Below, piece by piece: positions 17,685 through 27,052 of a stretch of DNA of 64,000 bases. Every line of letters begins with the position of its first letter. Position 1 is the first letter of the stretch. Made by a program: the position numbers and the translations under genes. This stretch comes from Ferdinandcohnia sp047238305 (GTDB taxonomy: Bacteria > Bacillota > Bacilli > Bacillales > Bacillaceae_L): positions 4,092,001 through 4,156,000 of the forward strand of contig NZ_JBDFMO010000001.1 of assembly GCF_047238305.1 (NCBI RefSeq), written 5' to 3'. The notes beneath the pieces are model-generated. The model did no database searches. It was given only the letters and a program-made list of their open reading frames with translations, and was not told the origin of the DNA.

Positions 17685-18075
17685 GTTGAGCGCTGGTTTA
17701 GTTGGGCTAGAGTGGACTTTTTTAGAATTCAGCAGGGATGAAGAGCATTTGGCGATTTTTTTGGGGTTGAATTGCTCTTCATCCGGCTTATGAAGAGGAT
17801 TCGGTGATCGGTTCTTGGCTTGAATTCCTCTTCAACTAACTCATTTGGTATAGCTTTTTCTTTATTTTTCCAAAAATCTACTGAAATATCGCACTTAAGA
17901 CCAGACCTTTTCCAACAATATCCATAAGTCCTCGCATATCTACCTCTTATACCATGACTTTTTCCAACAATACCCATAAGTCCCCTCATATCTACCTCTT
18001 ATGTTACCGTTTTTTCCAACAATATCCAAAAATCTATCATATCTCGCACTTATGCCTTAAATAAACTTAAACCCC
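17685..18075. repeat. Intergenic repeats after ligD: hairpin element and 51-base minisatellite
   Basis: No gene. 17735-17825 holds two successive hairpins (GGATGAAGAGCA with TGCTCTTCATCC at 17736-17784, then GAAGAGGA with TCCTCTTC); a related copy occurs at 56624-56690. 17866-18053 holds about three and a half copies of a 51-52-base tandem unit containing TTTTCCAACAATATCCA and CATATCTACCTCTTAT: units 17899-17950, 17951-18002, 18003-18053 and a partial one before. The stretch separates convergent genes. Confidence 0.85.
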
Positions 18076-21000
18076 CTATTCCCCTTCACCCCTCCTCCTC
18101 GTTTCCTTATCAAACAAACTATACACGAGTGGGATTACAAATAATGTTAACAGGGTACTACTTAATAATCCGCCGATGACGGTAATTCCCATTGGTTGGT
18201 TGATTTCCGAGCCTTCACCGATGCCAAATGCGAGAGGTAACAAACCCAAGATTGTCGTTGAGGCTGTCATCATCACCGGGCGTGTACGGTCTTTTACTGC
18301 CATAACAATAGCCTCGTACGAACTCATACCTTCTTCTTTTTTCCTATTAATATAATCCACAATCACAATCGCATTGTTGACAACAATACCCGCTAGGACA
18401 ATAATTCCGATGATGGCTGTTATTCCGATTGGAGTGTTTGTGAAAAAGAGACCTAGTGCAACCCCGATCACCATTAATGGAACCGTAAACATAATCACAA
18501 ATGGATATTTGAATGACTCAAATTGTGCAGCCATCACGAAGTAAATCAATGTTAAGGCTAGCACAAATGCTAATAGCATTTGATCCATCGCGGATTCCAA
18601 CAGCTCTTTATCACCACTGTAAACAAGATCCGTTTCATCTGATAGCCCTAAGCCTTCCACCTTTTCATCAATTTTTTTCGAAATTGCGCCAAGATTGGTT
18701 GACGACACGTATTTCACTGTAAATTGAACAGCGTGCTGTTGGTCAATTCTTCGAACCGTTAATGGTCCTTCACCAATTGCAATATCAGCCACGTCATCTA
18801 ATGGAACAAATGTATTTGCTTGTGTTTTTAAAAGAAGATCTCTAAGGCCTTCAATATGATTAGTAAAGTCTCGGCTATAGCCGACATTGACTGGATAGAT
18901 CGTATTTTCTTGATCGATTAACTGAAGTGCTCGTGTACCTCTTGTCACATCATTGACCGTTGATGCAATTTGTACCGGCGCAAGCCCCTCTTCAAACGCT
19001 TTTTCTTTATCAATCGTAATTTGAAGCTCCTCAATCGTTTTCGAAACATCTGTTGATACTTTGGTAACATCCTTCAACGTTACAAGTGCATCCGCAATTT
19101 TATCTACTGCTTCATCGAGCCGTCCCTTATCTGTATCCTTCACATGGAACTGCAAAGTATTCGGTGTTGAACCTGACGAAGATTGTAGATTGAATTTAAC
19201 AACTGCCTCTGGATGAAGCTCGCTAACCTTTGATTCGATTTTTTGCTTCGTATCATCAACAAATTCAAAGGTTGACCGCTTTCGTTCCTCAACCCCTACC
19301 ATTTTCACATAAATCTCTGCTTCGTTGGTACTGCCCCCTCCTCGAAAGCTTTTTTCTTGAGTAGAGCCAATTAAGCTAACATAGACATCAACGTCTGGCT
19401 CCTTTTCTAGTTGCTTTTCAATCCCCTTGACTGTTTTTTGTGTTTCCTTCAGAGGTGTACCATTTTCTAGCTTCATATTTATTGTAAAAAAACCCTCATC
19501 GCTTTTCGGAATGAATTCCGTTCCGACCGTAAAAAGCCCAAATAGACTTACTCCAAACATCACTAACGTCACCAATAGTAATATGAAGCGATGCCTCAAT
19601 GACCATCTTGTTGCATTCTCTAAAAAACGCATTCCTCTTGATGCCTGACGCCTTTTTTCGAGGTTCTCGTTTGGTCTTTTTAAAAATCGGCTTGCTAACA
19701 TCGGGACCACAGTTAACGCGACAATGAGGGAGGCAAATAAACTAAATGCAATGGTAACTGCAAATTCGGTAAACAATTCTCCAATTAAACCGGTTATAAA
19801 GACCACAGGTAAAAAAACGGCAACCGTAGTTAAGGTTGAGGCAATAATGGCCGTTCCAATTTCTTTTGTTCCCTCTACAGCAGCCTGCTTTGGCTCTTTT
19901 CCCATGGATAAATGGCGGTAAATGTTTTCGATTACGACGATTGAATTATCGACGAGCATTCCAATCCCAAGGGCAAGTCCACCTAATGTGAGAATATTTA
20001 ATGAGAAATCTGAAAAATACATGAGCACAAAGGTAACAATGACGGAATATGGAATCGCAATACCGATGATGAGTGGACTCTTTACATTTCGGAGGAAAAA
20101 AAAGAGCACAATCATGGCAAATAATCCACCGAGCAACAAGGTACTTGTGATGTTGCCAATTGCTATTTTGACGTAGTCTCCTTGGTCAAATAGGATATCA
20201 GCTTTTACATTTTTATATTTTTTCTGAGCCAGCTTCTTTTCTAATTCCTTTTGAAAGCTCTGCGAAACATTAGCTGTATTGGCATCTGATTCCTGAAGAA
20301 CACTCACAAGCATGGCGGGCTCCATGTTCGCTCGAGTAATGGTCTTCTGTGATTCAGGGACAATCTTAATTTCGGCTAGGTCCGCTAAAACCACTTTTTC
20401 ACCTAAAATGGGGTCAATTGTAATCGCAAGCTCCTCTAAATCGTCAACAGAATTCAAGCTACTAATGACCCTTGTAGTAAGCTCTTTCCCTTCAGATTCA
20501 ATCGTATTTCCAGGAAGTGAAACTGCATTGGCCCGTAGGATGTTAACAATATCGGTTTGTGTGAGAGCATACTCTTCTAATTTTTCTTGATCTAATTCCA
20601 CTTTTATTTCTTCTGATATAACACCAGACAGATTTACATTTGCGACACCTTCTACTTTATTGAGCTCAGTAACCAGCCCTTCAGCAAGCTCTTGAAGCCC
20701 TTTTTCATTCCCTTCCATACTCAGGGATAATTGGATGACCGGAAACTGTGAAGGGTCAAATTTTAAAAATCGTGGAGCCTCCGCATCATCCGTAATTTGT
20801 GTCTGATTGATGCGGCTTAAAATTTCGTTTTCAATGTCATCAATTGAGGTTGTCCACGAAAACTGTAATAAAATCAATGATGCACCTTCTTGGGAAGTCG
20901 AGGACATTGTTTTTAAGCCCGGCAATGTAGACAGGCTTTGTTCAAGCGGTTTTGTGACTTTTTCAGAGACTTCATTCGGGCTTGCTCCAAAATAGTTCGC

Positions 21001-21144
21001 AACAACCACCCCAACAGGAGGATTGATATCCGGGATTAACTTTAATGGTATATTCATTAAGGAAACGATTCCTAAAATAATCACTAAAAACATAGAAACC
21101 AAAGTAAAAGTGGGTCGTTTTATCGAAAATTTGCTGATATGCAT
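18076..21144 (-). CDS. swrC: RND-family efflux pump (SwrC/YerP-like)
   Basis: 1022 residues from the ATG at 21144, chosen because AGAGGAAC precedes it and the protein then begins MHISKFSIKRPTF like other RND permeases; the open extension has no site. Twelve membrane helices in the usual 1+5+1+5 order with two large outside loops; LALGIGMLVDNSIVVIENI carries the Asp used for proton relay, and GIVVNNAIVIVDYIN is the paired helix. In Bacillus the single-gene RND SwrC exports surfactin and related amphiphiles without an outer-membrane partner. Downstream of the opuA terminator, transcribed alone. Substrate is by homology. Confidence 0.88.
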   Translation of the reverse strand: MHISKFSIKRPTFTLVSMFLVIILGIVSLMNIPLKLIPDINPPVGVVVANYFGASPNEVSEKVTKPLEQSLSTLPGLKTMSSTSQEGASLILLQFSWTTSIDDIENEILSRINQTQITDDAEAPRFLKFDPSQFPVIQLSLSMEGNEKGLQELAEGLVTELNKVEGVANVNLSGVISEEIKVELDQEKLEEYALTQTDIVNILRANAVSLPGNTIESEGKELTTRVISSLNSVDDLEELAITIDPILGEKVVLADLAEIKIVPESQKTITRANMEPAMLVSVLQESDANTANVSQSFQKELEKKLAQKKYKNVKADILFDQGDYVKIAIGNITSTLLLGGLFAMIVLFFFLRNVKSPLIIGIAIPYSVIVTFVLMYFSDFSLNILTLGGLALGIGMLVDNSIVVIENIYRHLSMGKEPKQAAVEGTKEIGTAIIASTLTTVAVFLPVVFITGLIGELFTEFAVTIAFSLFASLIVALTVVPMLASRFLKRPNENLEKRRQASRGMRFLENATRWSLRHRFILLLVTLVMFGVSLFGLFTVGTEFIPKSDEGFFTINMKLENGTPLKETQKTVKGIEKQLEKEPDVDVYVSLIGSTQEKSFRGGGSTNEAEIYVKMVGVEERKRSTFEFVDDTKQKIESKVSELHPEAVVKFNLQSSSGSTPNTLQFHVKDTDKGRLDEAVDKIADALVTLKDVTKVSTDVSKTIEELQITIDKEKAFEEGLAPVQIASTVNDVTRGTRALQLIDQENTIYPVNVGYSRDFTNHIEGLRDLLLKTQANTFVPLDDVADIAIGEGPLTVRRIDQQHAVQFTVKYVSSTNLGAISKKIDEKVEGLGLSDETDLVYSGDKELLESAMDQMLLAFVLALTLIYFVMAAQFESFKYPFVIMFTVPLMVIGVALGLFFTNTPIGITAIIGIIVLAGIVVNNAIVIVDYINRKKEEGMSSYEAIVMAVKDRTRPVMMTASTTILGLLPLAFGIGEGSEINQPMGITVIGGLLSSTLLTLFVIPLVYSLFDKETRRRGEGE

Positions 21145-21200
21145 TGATCTGTTCCTCTTTTCTAGAAAAGTACAATACAATTGCATTATACCCATATTAC

Positions 21201-21235
21201 AAAAAAACTGCACACCCAAATTGAGTGTACAGTTT
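21201..21235 (-). terminator. Terminator of the opuA operon
   Basis: On the minus strand AAACTGTACACTC pairs with GGGTGTGCAGTTT and is followed by T's; it lies between opuAC and the RND gene. Confidence 0.75.
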
Positions 21236-21259
21236 CTAGTAATCACCTTTTCTGAAAGG

Positions 21260-22156
21260 TTATTCTTTTAAGTCTTCGATTGAGTCAATGTCCATGTATT
21301 TAGGAACAACTAAGCCGATTTTCACACCTTCCATGCTGATGCCGATGTCTTCGAATTTACCTTCAAATTCTTTAGCGTAATCTGCATGTGTTACAGGTAG
21401 CCAGCCAGCTAAGAAAGCATCTACACTTCCGTCTGCAACACCCGTCCACATTGGACCAGCTTCAACTTGTCGTTGTGTTACTTTATAGCCTAGGTCTTCA
21501 AGGACATTTGTAATGACACTTGTACTTGCAATTGTACTATCCCATGCAACTAATGCAAGAGTTACCTCTTCACCATTACCTTCTTCTACACCATTTGTCC
21601 ATTCGGAAACTTTTTCAGAATTTCCTTCGATCCATTTAGCTGCTGCATCTTTTGGATCTTCTCCATCTTGAATATCAACCATGATTTCTTCCATATCGGC
21701 TGCTTCCCATTTAAATTGACTTAAGAGCTTATACACACCAGGTAGATCTTCTTTTATGCCGAGTCTACCAATACTATGAATAAACTCTTCCCCACCATAT
21801 ACTTCTTTTGGATCTTCAAGATATTTTAGATCAAAAGCTGAGAATTTCCAGTGTGGAGTCCAACCTGTGACGATAATGGGCTTTTCTTTGTCATAAGCCT
21901 TCTTCAGTGCTGCTGTCATTGCTGCTCCAGAACCTTCAACTAACGTCCAATCCTCAAGTCCATACTCTTCAATTGCTGATCCTGTTGCTTTCATAATCCC
22001 TGCACCTGGGTCGATTCCAACAATCTTATAATCTACACTTTCCCCTACGGATGCGGATGATGAACTATTTCCCGTTTCCTCAGAACCTCCGCCACACGCG
22101 GCAAGTCCTATCGTTAATCCAATTGCTAATGACGCTTTTACTACTTTTTTAAACAT
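21260..22156 (-). CDS. opuAC: OpuAC glycine-betaine-binding lipoprotein
   Basis: 298 residues. Lipoprotein signal with lipobox LAAC, lipid-modified Cys at 21, then a Ser/Gly linker and a type-II periplasmic-binding fold. Aromatic residues of the betaine cage are suggested by GWTPHWKFSAFDLKYLEDP (about 102-120) and by the Trp in GPMWTGVADG. It delivers glycine betaine to OpuAB on the outer membrane face. Its ATG overlaps the opuAB stop (TAATG), so the two are coupled. Osmoprotectant uptake is the expected role. Confidence 0.93.
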   Translation of the reverse strand: MFKKVVKASLAIGLTIGLAACGGGSEETGNSSSSASVGESVDYKIVGIDPGAGIMKATGSAIEEYGLEDWTLVEGSGAAMTAALKKAYDKEKPIIVTGWTPHWKFSAFDLKYLEDPKEVYGGEEFIHSIGRLGIKEDLPGVYKLLSQFKWEAADMEEIMVDIQDGEDPKDAAAKWIEGNSEKVSEWTNGVEEGNGEEVTLALVAWDSTIASTSVITNVLEDLGYKVTQRQVEAGPMWTGVADGSVDAFLAGWLPVTHADYAKEFEGKFEDIGISMEGVKIGLVVPKYMDIDSIEDLKE

Positions 22157-23007
22157 TAAGCATTTCCCCCTTGTTTCTTTTTTCCTATATTTTGAGTAAT
22201 CCGGTCTAGAATGATTGCAACAATAACAATTGCTAGACCAGCTTCAAAACCAGTTCCTGTTTGTAGCTGTGTTACTGCACGGTATACATCTGCTCCTAGT
22301 CCTGGTGCACCTACCATTGAGGCGATAACGACCATAGATAAAGCAAGCATAATGCTTTGGTTAATACCAGCCATAATTGTAGGCTTGGCAAGTGGTATTT
22401 GCACTTTTATTAACCTTTGTTTTGTTGTTGATCCAAAGGCTTCAGTTGCTTCAATTAAATCCTTTGGTACTTGAGTGATTCCTAGAATCGTTAATCGAAT
22501 CGTAGGTGGCATTGCGAAAATAACAGATGCTACAACTCCAGGGACAACACCAATATTGAAGAAAAAGATTGCTGGTAATAGATATACAAAGGCTGGCATT
22601 GTTTGCATAAAGTCGAGTATCGGTATGACAATGTTGCCCACTGTTTTACTTTGTGATGCCCAGATTCCTAAAGGAATACCAATGATAACGGATATTCCAA
22701 CAGAGGTTAATACAAGGGCAATTGTTTGAAGCATATTGTCCCAGTAGCCTAAATTATCGATGAGGAGTAATCCTATTAAAGTAAATAGAGCAATTTTCCA
22801 ATTACAAATCTTCCAGGCTACTGCACCTAAAATAAGTGTTAATACTATTGAAGGAATAAATCCTAATCCTAAAACAATTCCTTCTACAAATCCTTCTAGG
22901 CCTGCTGCAATCCCTTCAAATAAAAATTCAAAGTTTGAAACTAACCAATCTACAAAAGTATCAACCCAACTTGCGATTGGCAGCTTTGGTAATAAACCTT
23001 CCATCAT
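22156..23007 (-). CDS. opuAB: OpuAB glycine-betaine ABC permease
   Basis: 283 residues with an amphipathic N-terminal extension and six to seven membrane helices; the ABC-coupling loop is EATEAFGSTTKQRLIKVQIPLAKPTI. Membrane component of the OpuA importer. The ATG overlaps the opuAA stop by four bases and follows GGGAGG. A second in-frame ATG one codon later is equally possible. Confidence 0.93.
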   Translation of the reverse strand: MMEGLLPKLPIASWVDTFVDWLVSNFEFLFEGIAAGLEGFVEGIVLGLGFIPSIVLTLILGAVAWKICNWKIALFTLIGLLLIDNLGYWDNMLQTIALVLTSVGISVIIGIPLGIWASQSKTVGNIVIPILDFMQTMPAFVYLLPAIFFFNIGVVPGVVASVIFAMPPTIRLTILGITQVPKDLIEATEAFGSTTKQRLIKVQIPLAKPTIMAGINQSIMLALSMVVIASMVGAPGLGADVYRAVTQLQTGTGFEAGLAIVIVAIILDRITQNIGKKKQGGNA

Positions 23008-24254
23008 AATACCTCCCTTTCATCACTTGGAGGGAGTTGTTCAGCCCCAAAGTCATTTATATATGTGTTGTTGCCTGCAAGTGCACCAATGACCGCACCT
23101 CGAATGACAATTCCCTTGAGACGATTTTGTTCATCAACAACCGCTACTGGTATCGTCGCTTGTGATACATCATCAAATAAATCAACAAGCAATGTACTCG
23201 TTTCAACGGTTTTAAGATTTTTTTCCATAACATCTGCCAAGGTTAAATTTTGCTCAACAGCTTTCGAAGCTTCTACTGCACTAACAGCACCCAATAGCCT
23301 ATTCTGCTTATCAACGACATAAACAGTTGATAAACCGTTATCCTTCATAATTTTAAGAGCAAGTCTTGCACCTTTATCAACCAGAACGGTTTCGGCACGT
23401 TTGACGATATGTCCGGCAGTTAGCACCTTAGACAAATCGACATCCTCGACAAATCTTTCTACATATTCATTAGATGGATTCATAAGAATTTCTTCAGGGG
23501 TTCCGATTTGAACGATATTGCCGTCCTTCATTAAGGCAATACGGTCACCGATTCGTAATGCTTCGTCCAGGTCGTGAGTAATAAAGACGATTGTTTTTTC
23601 CATTGATCCTTGTAATTCAATCAATTCATCTTGCATGTCCTTACGAATCAAGGGATCAAGGGCACTGAATGCTTCGTCCATTAATAAAATATCCGGGTCA
23701 TTTGCAAGGGCTCTTGCAAGTCCCACACGCTGTTGCATCCCACCACTAAGCTGGTCAGGATATTGATGTTCATAGCCTTCTAGGCCAACTAGCTTAAGAG
23801 CTTCCAATGCTTTTTGAGAGCGTTCTTGCTTTTGTACGCCTTGGATTTCAAGGCCATATTCAGTGTTTTGGAGAACCGTTTTATGCGGGAATAATGCGAA
23901 GCGCTGAAAAACCATACTCATTTTTTTTCGACGAACTTCACGGATTTCTTCTTTATTCATGGAGACGACATCTTTTCCATCGATGAAAACATGGCCAGAT
24001 GTTGGTTCTATTAATCTATTTAAAAGACGAACCAAAGTCGACTTTCCACTTCCTGATAAACCCATAATGACAAAAATTTCACCTGGATAAACCTCAAAGG
24101 TTGCTTGATTCACACCCACTGTTGAGCCTGTACTTTTTAAGATTTCTGACTTGGTTTTTCCTTCTTTTAATAGTTGGATTGCTTTTTTAGATGAGCGTCC
24201 AAATATTTTTGTTACATTAGAAACCTTTATTTTTACTTGTTTTTCACTTTCCAT
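23004..24254 (-). CDS. opuAA: OpuAA ATPase with C-terminal CBS pair
   Basis: 416 residues. Walker A GLSGSGKST (about 65-73), signature LSGGMQQRVGLARAL, Walker B ILLMDEAFSALDPL, then a CBS pair (about 280-400, e.g. VYVVDKQNRLLGAVSA and VAVVDEQNRLKGIVIRG). The long N-terminal stretch before Walker A (IFGRSSKKAIQLLKEG) is typical of the betaine/proline branch. In related OpuA and OpuC systems the CBS domains bind c-di-AMP, which blocks uptake; that is inferred here. First gene of opuAA-AB-AC, with GAGGTGACAG before the ATG. Confidence 0.94.
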   Translation of the reverse strand: MESEKQVKIKVSNVTKIFGRSSKKAIQLLKEGKTKSEILKSTGSTVGVNQATFEVYPGEIFVIMGLSGSGKSTLVRLLNRLIEPTSGHVFIDGKDVVSMNKEEIREVRRKKMSMVFQRFALFPHKTVLQNTEYGLEIQGVQKQERSQKALEALKLVGLEGYEHQYPDQLSGGMQQRVGLARALANDPDILLMDEAFSALDPLIRKDMQDELIELQGSMEKTIVFITHDLDEALRIGDRIALMKDGNIVQIGTPEEILMNPSNEYVERFVEDVDLSKVLTAGHIVKRAETVLVDKGARLALKIMKDNGLSTVYVVDKQNRLLGAVSAVEASKAVEQNLTLADVMEKNLKTVETSTLLVDLFDDVSQATIPVAVVDEQNRLKGIVIRGAVIGALAGNNTYINDFGAEQLPPSDEREVL

Positions 24255-24575
24255 TCTGTCACCTCAATTTTTCCTGATGATCTAACCCGAACAATTATTT
24301 GATATTCTTACAAAGCTAATAAAATACCGATGTAGAAAGCAATTAGTAACTATGACCTATTAATTGTATTAATAATATTGAAATTTCACAAAAGGGATAT
24401 AACGGGATATTCGGTCGTAAAGTTTGTAAAGTTAAAACTGTACATACTTTACATTCTTTATTCTTAAAATTCCTCCAATATCCTCCATAATCCTTTTAGC
24501 AGCTCCCCTTTACATTCCATCTCCAAATATGTAGGCTATATATATTAAAGACTTTGTTGTAGGATGTGAATCTAT
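24255..24575. promoter_or_regulatory. Divergent opuA / GbsR-type regulator control region
   Basis: 321 bases without a gene. It holds an inverted repeat GTAAAGT (24426-24432) and ACTTTAC (24446-24452) and an A/T-rich stretch TATTAATTGTATTAATAATATT at about 24357-24378. Either could be the operator of the divergent regulator. The placement between a betaine importer and a GbsR-type gene makes osmotic control likely; no site is proven. Confidence 0.4.
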
Positions 24576-25106
24576 TTGCAAGGCGAAGACAAACTAGAAA
24601 AAGCTCGAGAACGTGTAATTGATGCGATCGCTCAAAATATGAATTTGTATGGGGTAACTCCTTCTGTCGGCCGACTTTGGGGTCTCATGTATTTTCAAGA
24701 TGAGCCGATGACACTTGATGACATGAAACAAGAGTTAGGCATGAGCAAAACCAGTATGAGTACCTCCGTTCGGAACTTAATGGAATTAAAAATGGTCGAT
24801 AAGGTGTGGAAAAAAGGGATACGAAAAGATCTATATGAGGTTGAGGAAGATTGGTATCAAACCTTTATTGATTTTTTTACGATAAAGTGGAGAAGTGGTA
24901 TTTCCATGAATGTCAGCGCCATCCAAAAATCATTATCCGACCTTAAGGAGCTAATAAAGGACGAGCAAGTAAGCAATGAAATTAAAGCCGAAGCCGAAAG
25001 TGATATTGTAAAGTTAAATAAAGCATTAGAATACTATTTTTGGCTTGACCGACTAGTAGACAGCTTCGAAACACATGAAATCTTTACATTTGTTCCAAAA
25101 GAGTAA
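24576..25106 (+). CDS. GbsR/OpcR-type transcriptional regulator
   Basis: 176 residues, MarR-like winged helix (about 20-95). The segment MNLYGVTPSVGRLWGLMYF and the helix-turn-helix LGMSKTSMSTSVRNLMELKMVDKVWKKG are typical of the GbsR group, which in Bacillus subtilis represses choline uptake and betaine synthesis (GbsR) and opuC-type genes (OpcR). It is divergent from opuA, so repression of opuA is likely. TTG start at 24576; the upstream AGGATGTGAA is a modest binding site. Confidence 0.85.
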   Translation: MQGEDKLEKARERVIDAIAQNMNLYGVTPSVGRLWGLMYFQDEPMTLDDMKQELGMSKTSMSTSVRNLMELKMVDKVWKKGIRKDLYEVEEDWYQTFIDFFTIKWRSGISMNVSAIQKSLSDLKELIKDEQVSNEIKAEAESDIVKLNKALEYYFWLDRLVDSFETHEIFTFVPKE

Positions 25107-25210
25107 CGTTTATGAACGTTGCTTTTTTTCATTTAAAAATAGATTACGATTCACTGATATACTTCATCGATTTGACCGAAATACATACCCTACAATATGG
25201 GGGTGAAAAA

Positions 25211-25375
25211 ATGCCATTATGGGGCTGGCTGTTAGTCTTTTTTGGAGGGTTACTCCTCGTAGGTTTTGTAGCTGACCGAATTTCAAAAAAGAATCGTTCT
25301 ACCGACTCCCGCAAAATTCAAAAACAAGTCGATGAAGTCAAGAACAACCATTCCAATTATCATCACTTTTTATAA
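25211..25375 (+). CDS. Small single-span membrane protein, 54 residues
   Basis: Starts MPLWGWLLVFFGGLLLVGFVAD, one membrane helix (about 3-22) followed by a basic, Ser/Asn/His-rich cytosolic tail. ATG at 25211 follows GGGGGTG; the open frame extends upstream without a binding site. No family recognised. Confidence 0.65.
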   Translation: MPLWGWLLVFFGGLLLVGFVADRISKKNRSTDSRKIQKQVDEVKNNHSNYHHFL

Positions 25376-25381
25376 ATGAAG

Positions 25382-25416
25382 AAAGCAGCCCGAAATTAAA
25401 AACGGGCTGCTTTTTT
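25382..25416. terminator. Bidirectional terminator between the 54-residue gene and the signal peptide gene
   Basis: AAGCAGCCCG, ten-base loop, CGGGCTGCTT with six T after it on the plus strand and an A/T-rich end on the minus side. Confidence 0.85.
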
Positions 25417-25418
25417 CA

Positions 25419-25538
25419 TTATGCCTGTACTTCCTGTGACTCTGGGTAGTCATTGTCCACCAATGCAGTATCTTCCGTTAATTGATAACCTGCAATTGTT
25501 ACGAGACCAAGCATGAATAACAGCATTAATTTTTTCAT
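25419..25538 (-). CDS. Putative secreted signalling-peptide precursor (Phr/NprX/PapR-like), 39 residues
   Basis: ATG at 25538 follows AAAGGAGATGG; TAA is at 25419-25421. The product starts MKKLMLLFMLGLVTIAGYQL, a short export signal, followed by an acidic polar tail ending YPESQEVQA. The gene lies 29 bases downstream of an HTH-TPR regulator on the same strand and is closed by a terminator. Regulator followed by a short exported pro-peptide is the organisation of NprR-NprX, PlcR-PapR and Rap-Phr. The tail recalls PapR precursors (TAL...QEVQ, from memory). Which residues form the mature pheromone is unknown. Confidence 0.7.
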   Translation of the reverse strand: MKKLMLLFMLGLVTIAGYQLTEDTALVDNDYPESQEVQA

Positions 25539-25567
25539 TTTTCCATCTCCTTTTTAACTCTTATTTT

Positions 25568-26827
25568 TTATTGATATAGGTGACTATGTTTTTTCAAAGA
25601 CGAGATTGCCTTTGAAAAATAATAGCTTGCTAACTTATATTTATGATTTTCTTGATAGATTTTCCCAAGTTCCTCGCAATAATATGCAATGTAGAGATGA
25701 TGGCCAATCCCTTCGAAATATGACAATGCATCTTTTTCAATAAACTTTAGTAGATTTTCAGAATTCTGGAGTAAATAATCATAATAGATAAAATGAATGT
25801 TGAATTCAGTTAGATCTTGATGCTTCTCCACGATTTCAAATCCTTCGTGAAGCCAAAATTTGCAATTATCATAGTCCTCGATTTTATAATATTCTTCGAT
25901 TAAACCATGGATCGAGCGCAGCCGACCAATGACCATATGCTCTTCTTTATGCTCGAGGCTATTTCTAAATTGTTCGATAGCCAAAGTGGATTTTCCAAGT
26001 TTCGAATAAAGGACAGCTTGGTTATGGTAAATCAATCCTATTAAAGATGGATCATTTATGCCTTCAGCTACCTTTGTTGCTAATAAGTAGTTTTCTTCGG
26101 CCATTTCAAATTCATTTATTTTTTCATAGCTGATCCCCAGTAAAATTTGACATTCAGCACTTCTTTTTAAATCATAAAGAGACTGATAGATGGCTAGTGC
26201 CTTCTGGATATACACAATACTTAAGGCTAGTTTCCCCATTCGATTATGATTAAGCCCTTTATAATAATACAAATCAGCCGTTTCCCAGCTTTCAAAGTGG
26301 ACACTACTTGTTAAAATTTCTTCGGCAACCTTAAAATGTTCTATTGCTACAGAAAATTGGCTTTTAAAATAATAAAATTGACCTACAATTTTTTCATAAA
26401 AATAATTCATACGGATATCAAATATATCTTTATACAATTCAATTTTCTTAATTTGCGCTTCGGCTTTGTCTAATTGTTTGATAAAAATAAAATATCGCAA
26501 CTCAAAGAGGACAAAGAAAATGGCAACCCTTGAATCATTGGTATTCTTACTTTCATAGGACTCATAGAAAGCGACGGCTGGTTCCCTTTTTCGTGCAACC
26601 ATTAAGTGGTACCAATCATGAAGCTCCCGTAATTGCTCGTATTCTTCACTTTCTATCAGCTTGATTCCTAATCGTTCACATAATAATTCGAGAACCTCAA
26701 TACTTGCTGAGGTTTGGTTATTTTCTATTTTTGAAAGATAAGAAATTGAGATAATCTCGTTTGCCAGCTCTTCTTGTGTCATATTTTTTTGAATTCGAAA
26801 GAAACGTATTCTGCTTCCTATCTCCAT
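25568..26827 (-). CDS. HTH-TPR quorum-sensing regulator, NprR-like (RRNPP family)
   Basis: 419 residues. An XRE-type helix-turn-helix (about 5-58; MTQEELANEI, SYLSKIENNQTSASIEVLELLCERLG) precedes about nine tetratricopeptide-like repeats (e.g. YYYKGLNHNRMGKLALSIVYIQKAL, YHNQAVLYSKLGKSTLAIEQF). Length and order match NprR (about 420) rather than the shorter PlcR. In this family a re-imported oligopeptide binds the repeats and switches DNA binding. ATG preceded by AGAGGG. The 39-residue exported peptide gene follows directly. Target genes cannot be told from the window. Confidence 0.82.
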   Translation of the reverse strand: MEIGSRIRFFRIQKNMTQEELANEIISISYLSKIENNQTSASIEVLELLCERLGIKLIESEEYEQLRELHDWYHLMVARKREPAVAFYESYESKNTNDSRVAIFFVLFELRYFIFIKQLDKAEAQIKKIELYKDIFDIRMNYFYEKIVGQFYYFKSQFSVAIEHFKVAEEILTSSVHFESWETADLYYYKGLNHNRMGKLALSIVYIQKALAIYQSLYDLKRSAECQILLGISYEKINEFEMAEENYLLATKVAEGINDPSLIGLIYHNQAVLYSKLGKSTLAIEQFRNSLEHKEEHMVIGRLRSIHGLIEEYYKIEDYDNCKFWLHEGFEIVEKHQDLTEFNIHFIYYDYLLQNSENLLKFIEKDALSYFEGIGHHLYIAYYCEELGKIYQENHKYKLASYYFSKAISSLKKHSHLYQ

Positions 26828-27052
26828 ATTTCATACCCTCTCATTGGCTTACTGTATATATTCTCTTTCTAGAAAAATGGTAAAAACCCTCTTTTTTACA
26901 TTAGGTAAAAAGACTTATTTTTAGGATATGGGTCACAAAGATATCTTCACAGAAGTGGCGTTAACATTTTTTAATCAATTCCTTAGAAATCCTATGCTCC
27001 ACATTTCCTATATATGTAAAACCATAACGAAATAAACAATTAGTACTATATG

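Noticed and set aside
17729..17989. Minus-strand open frame of 86 codons after ligD.
   Set aside because: It runs through the minisatellite and hairpin element; the protein is repetitive only because the DNA is.
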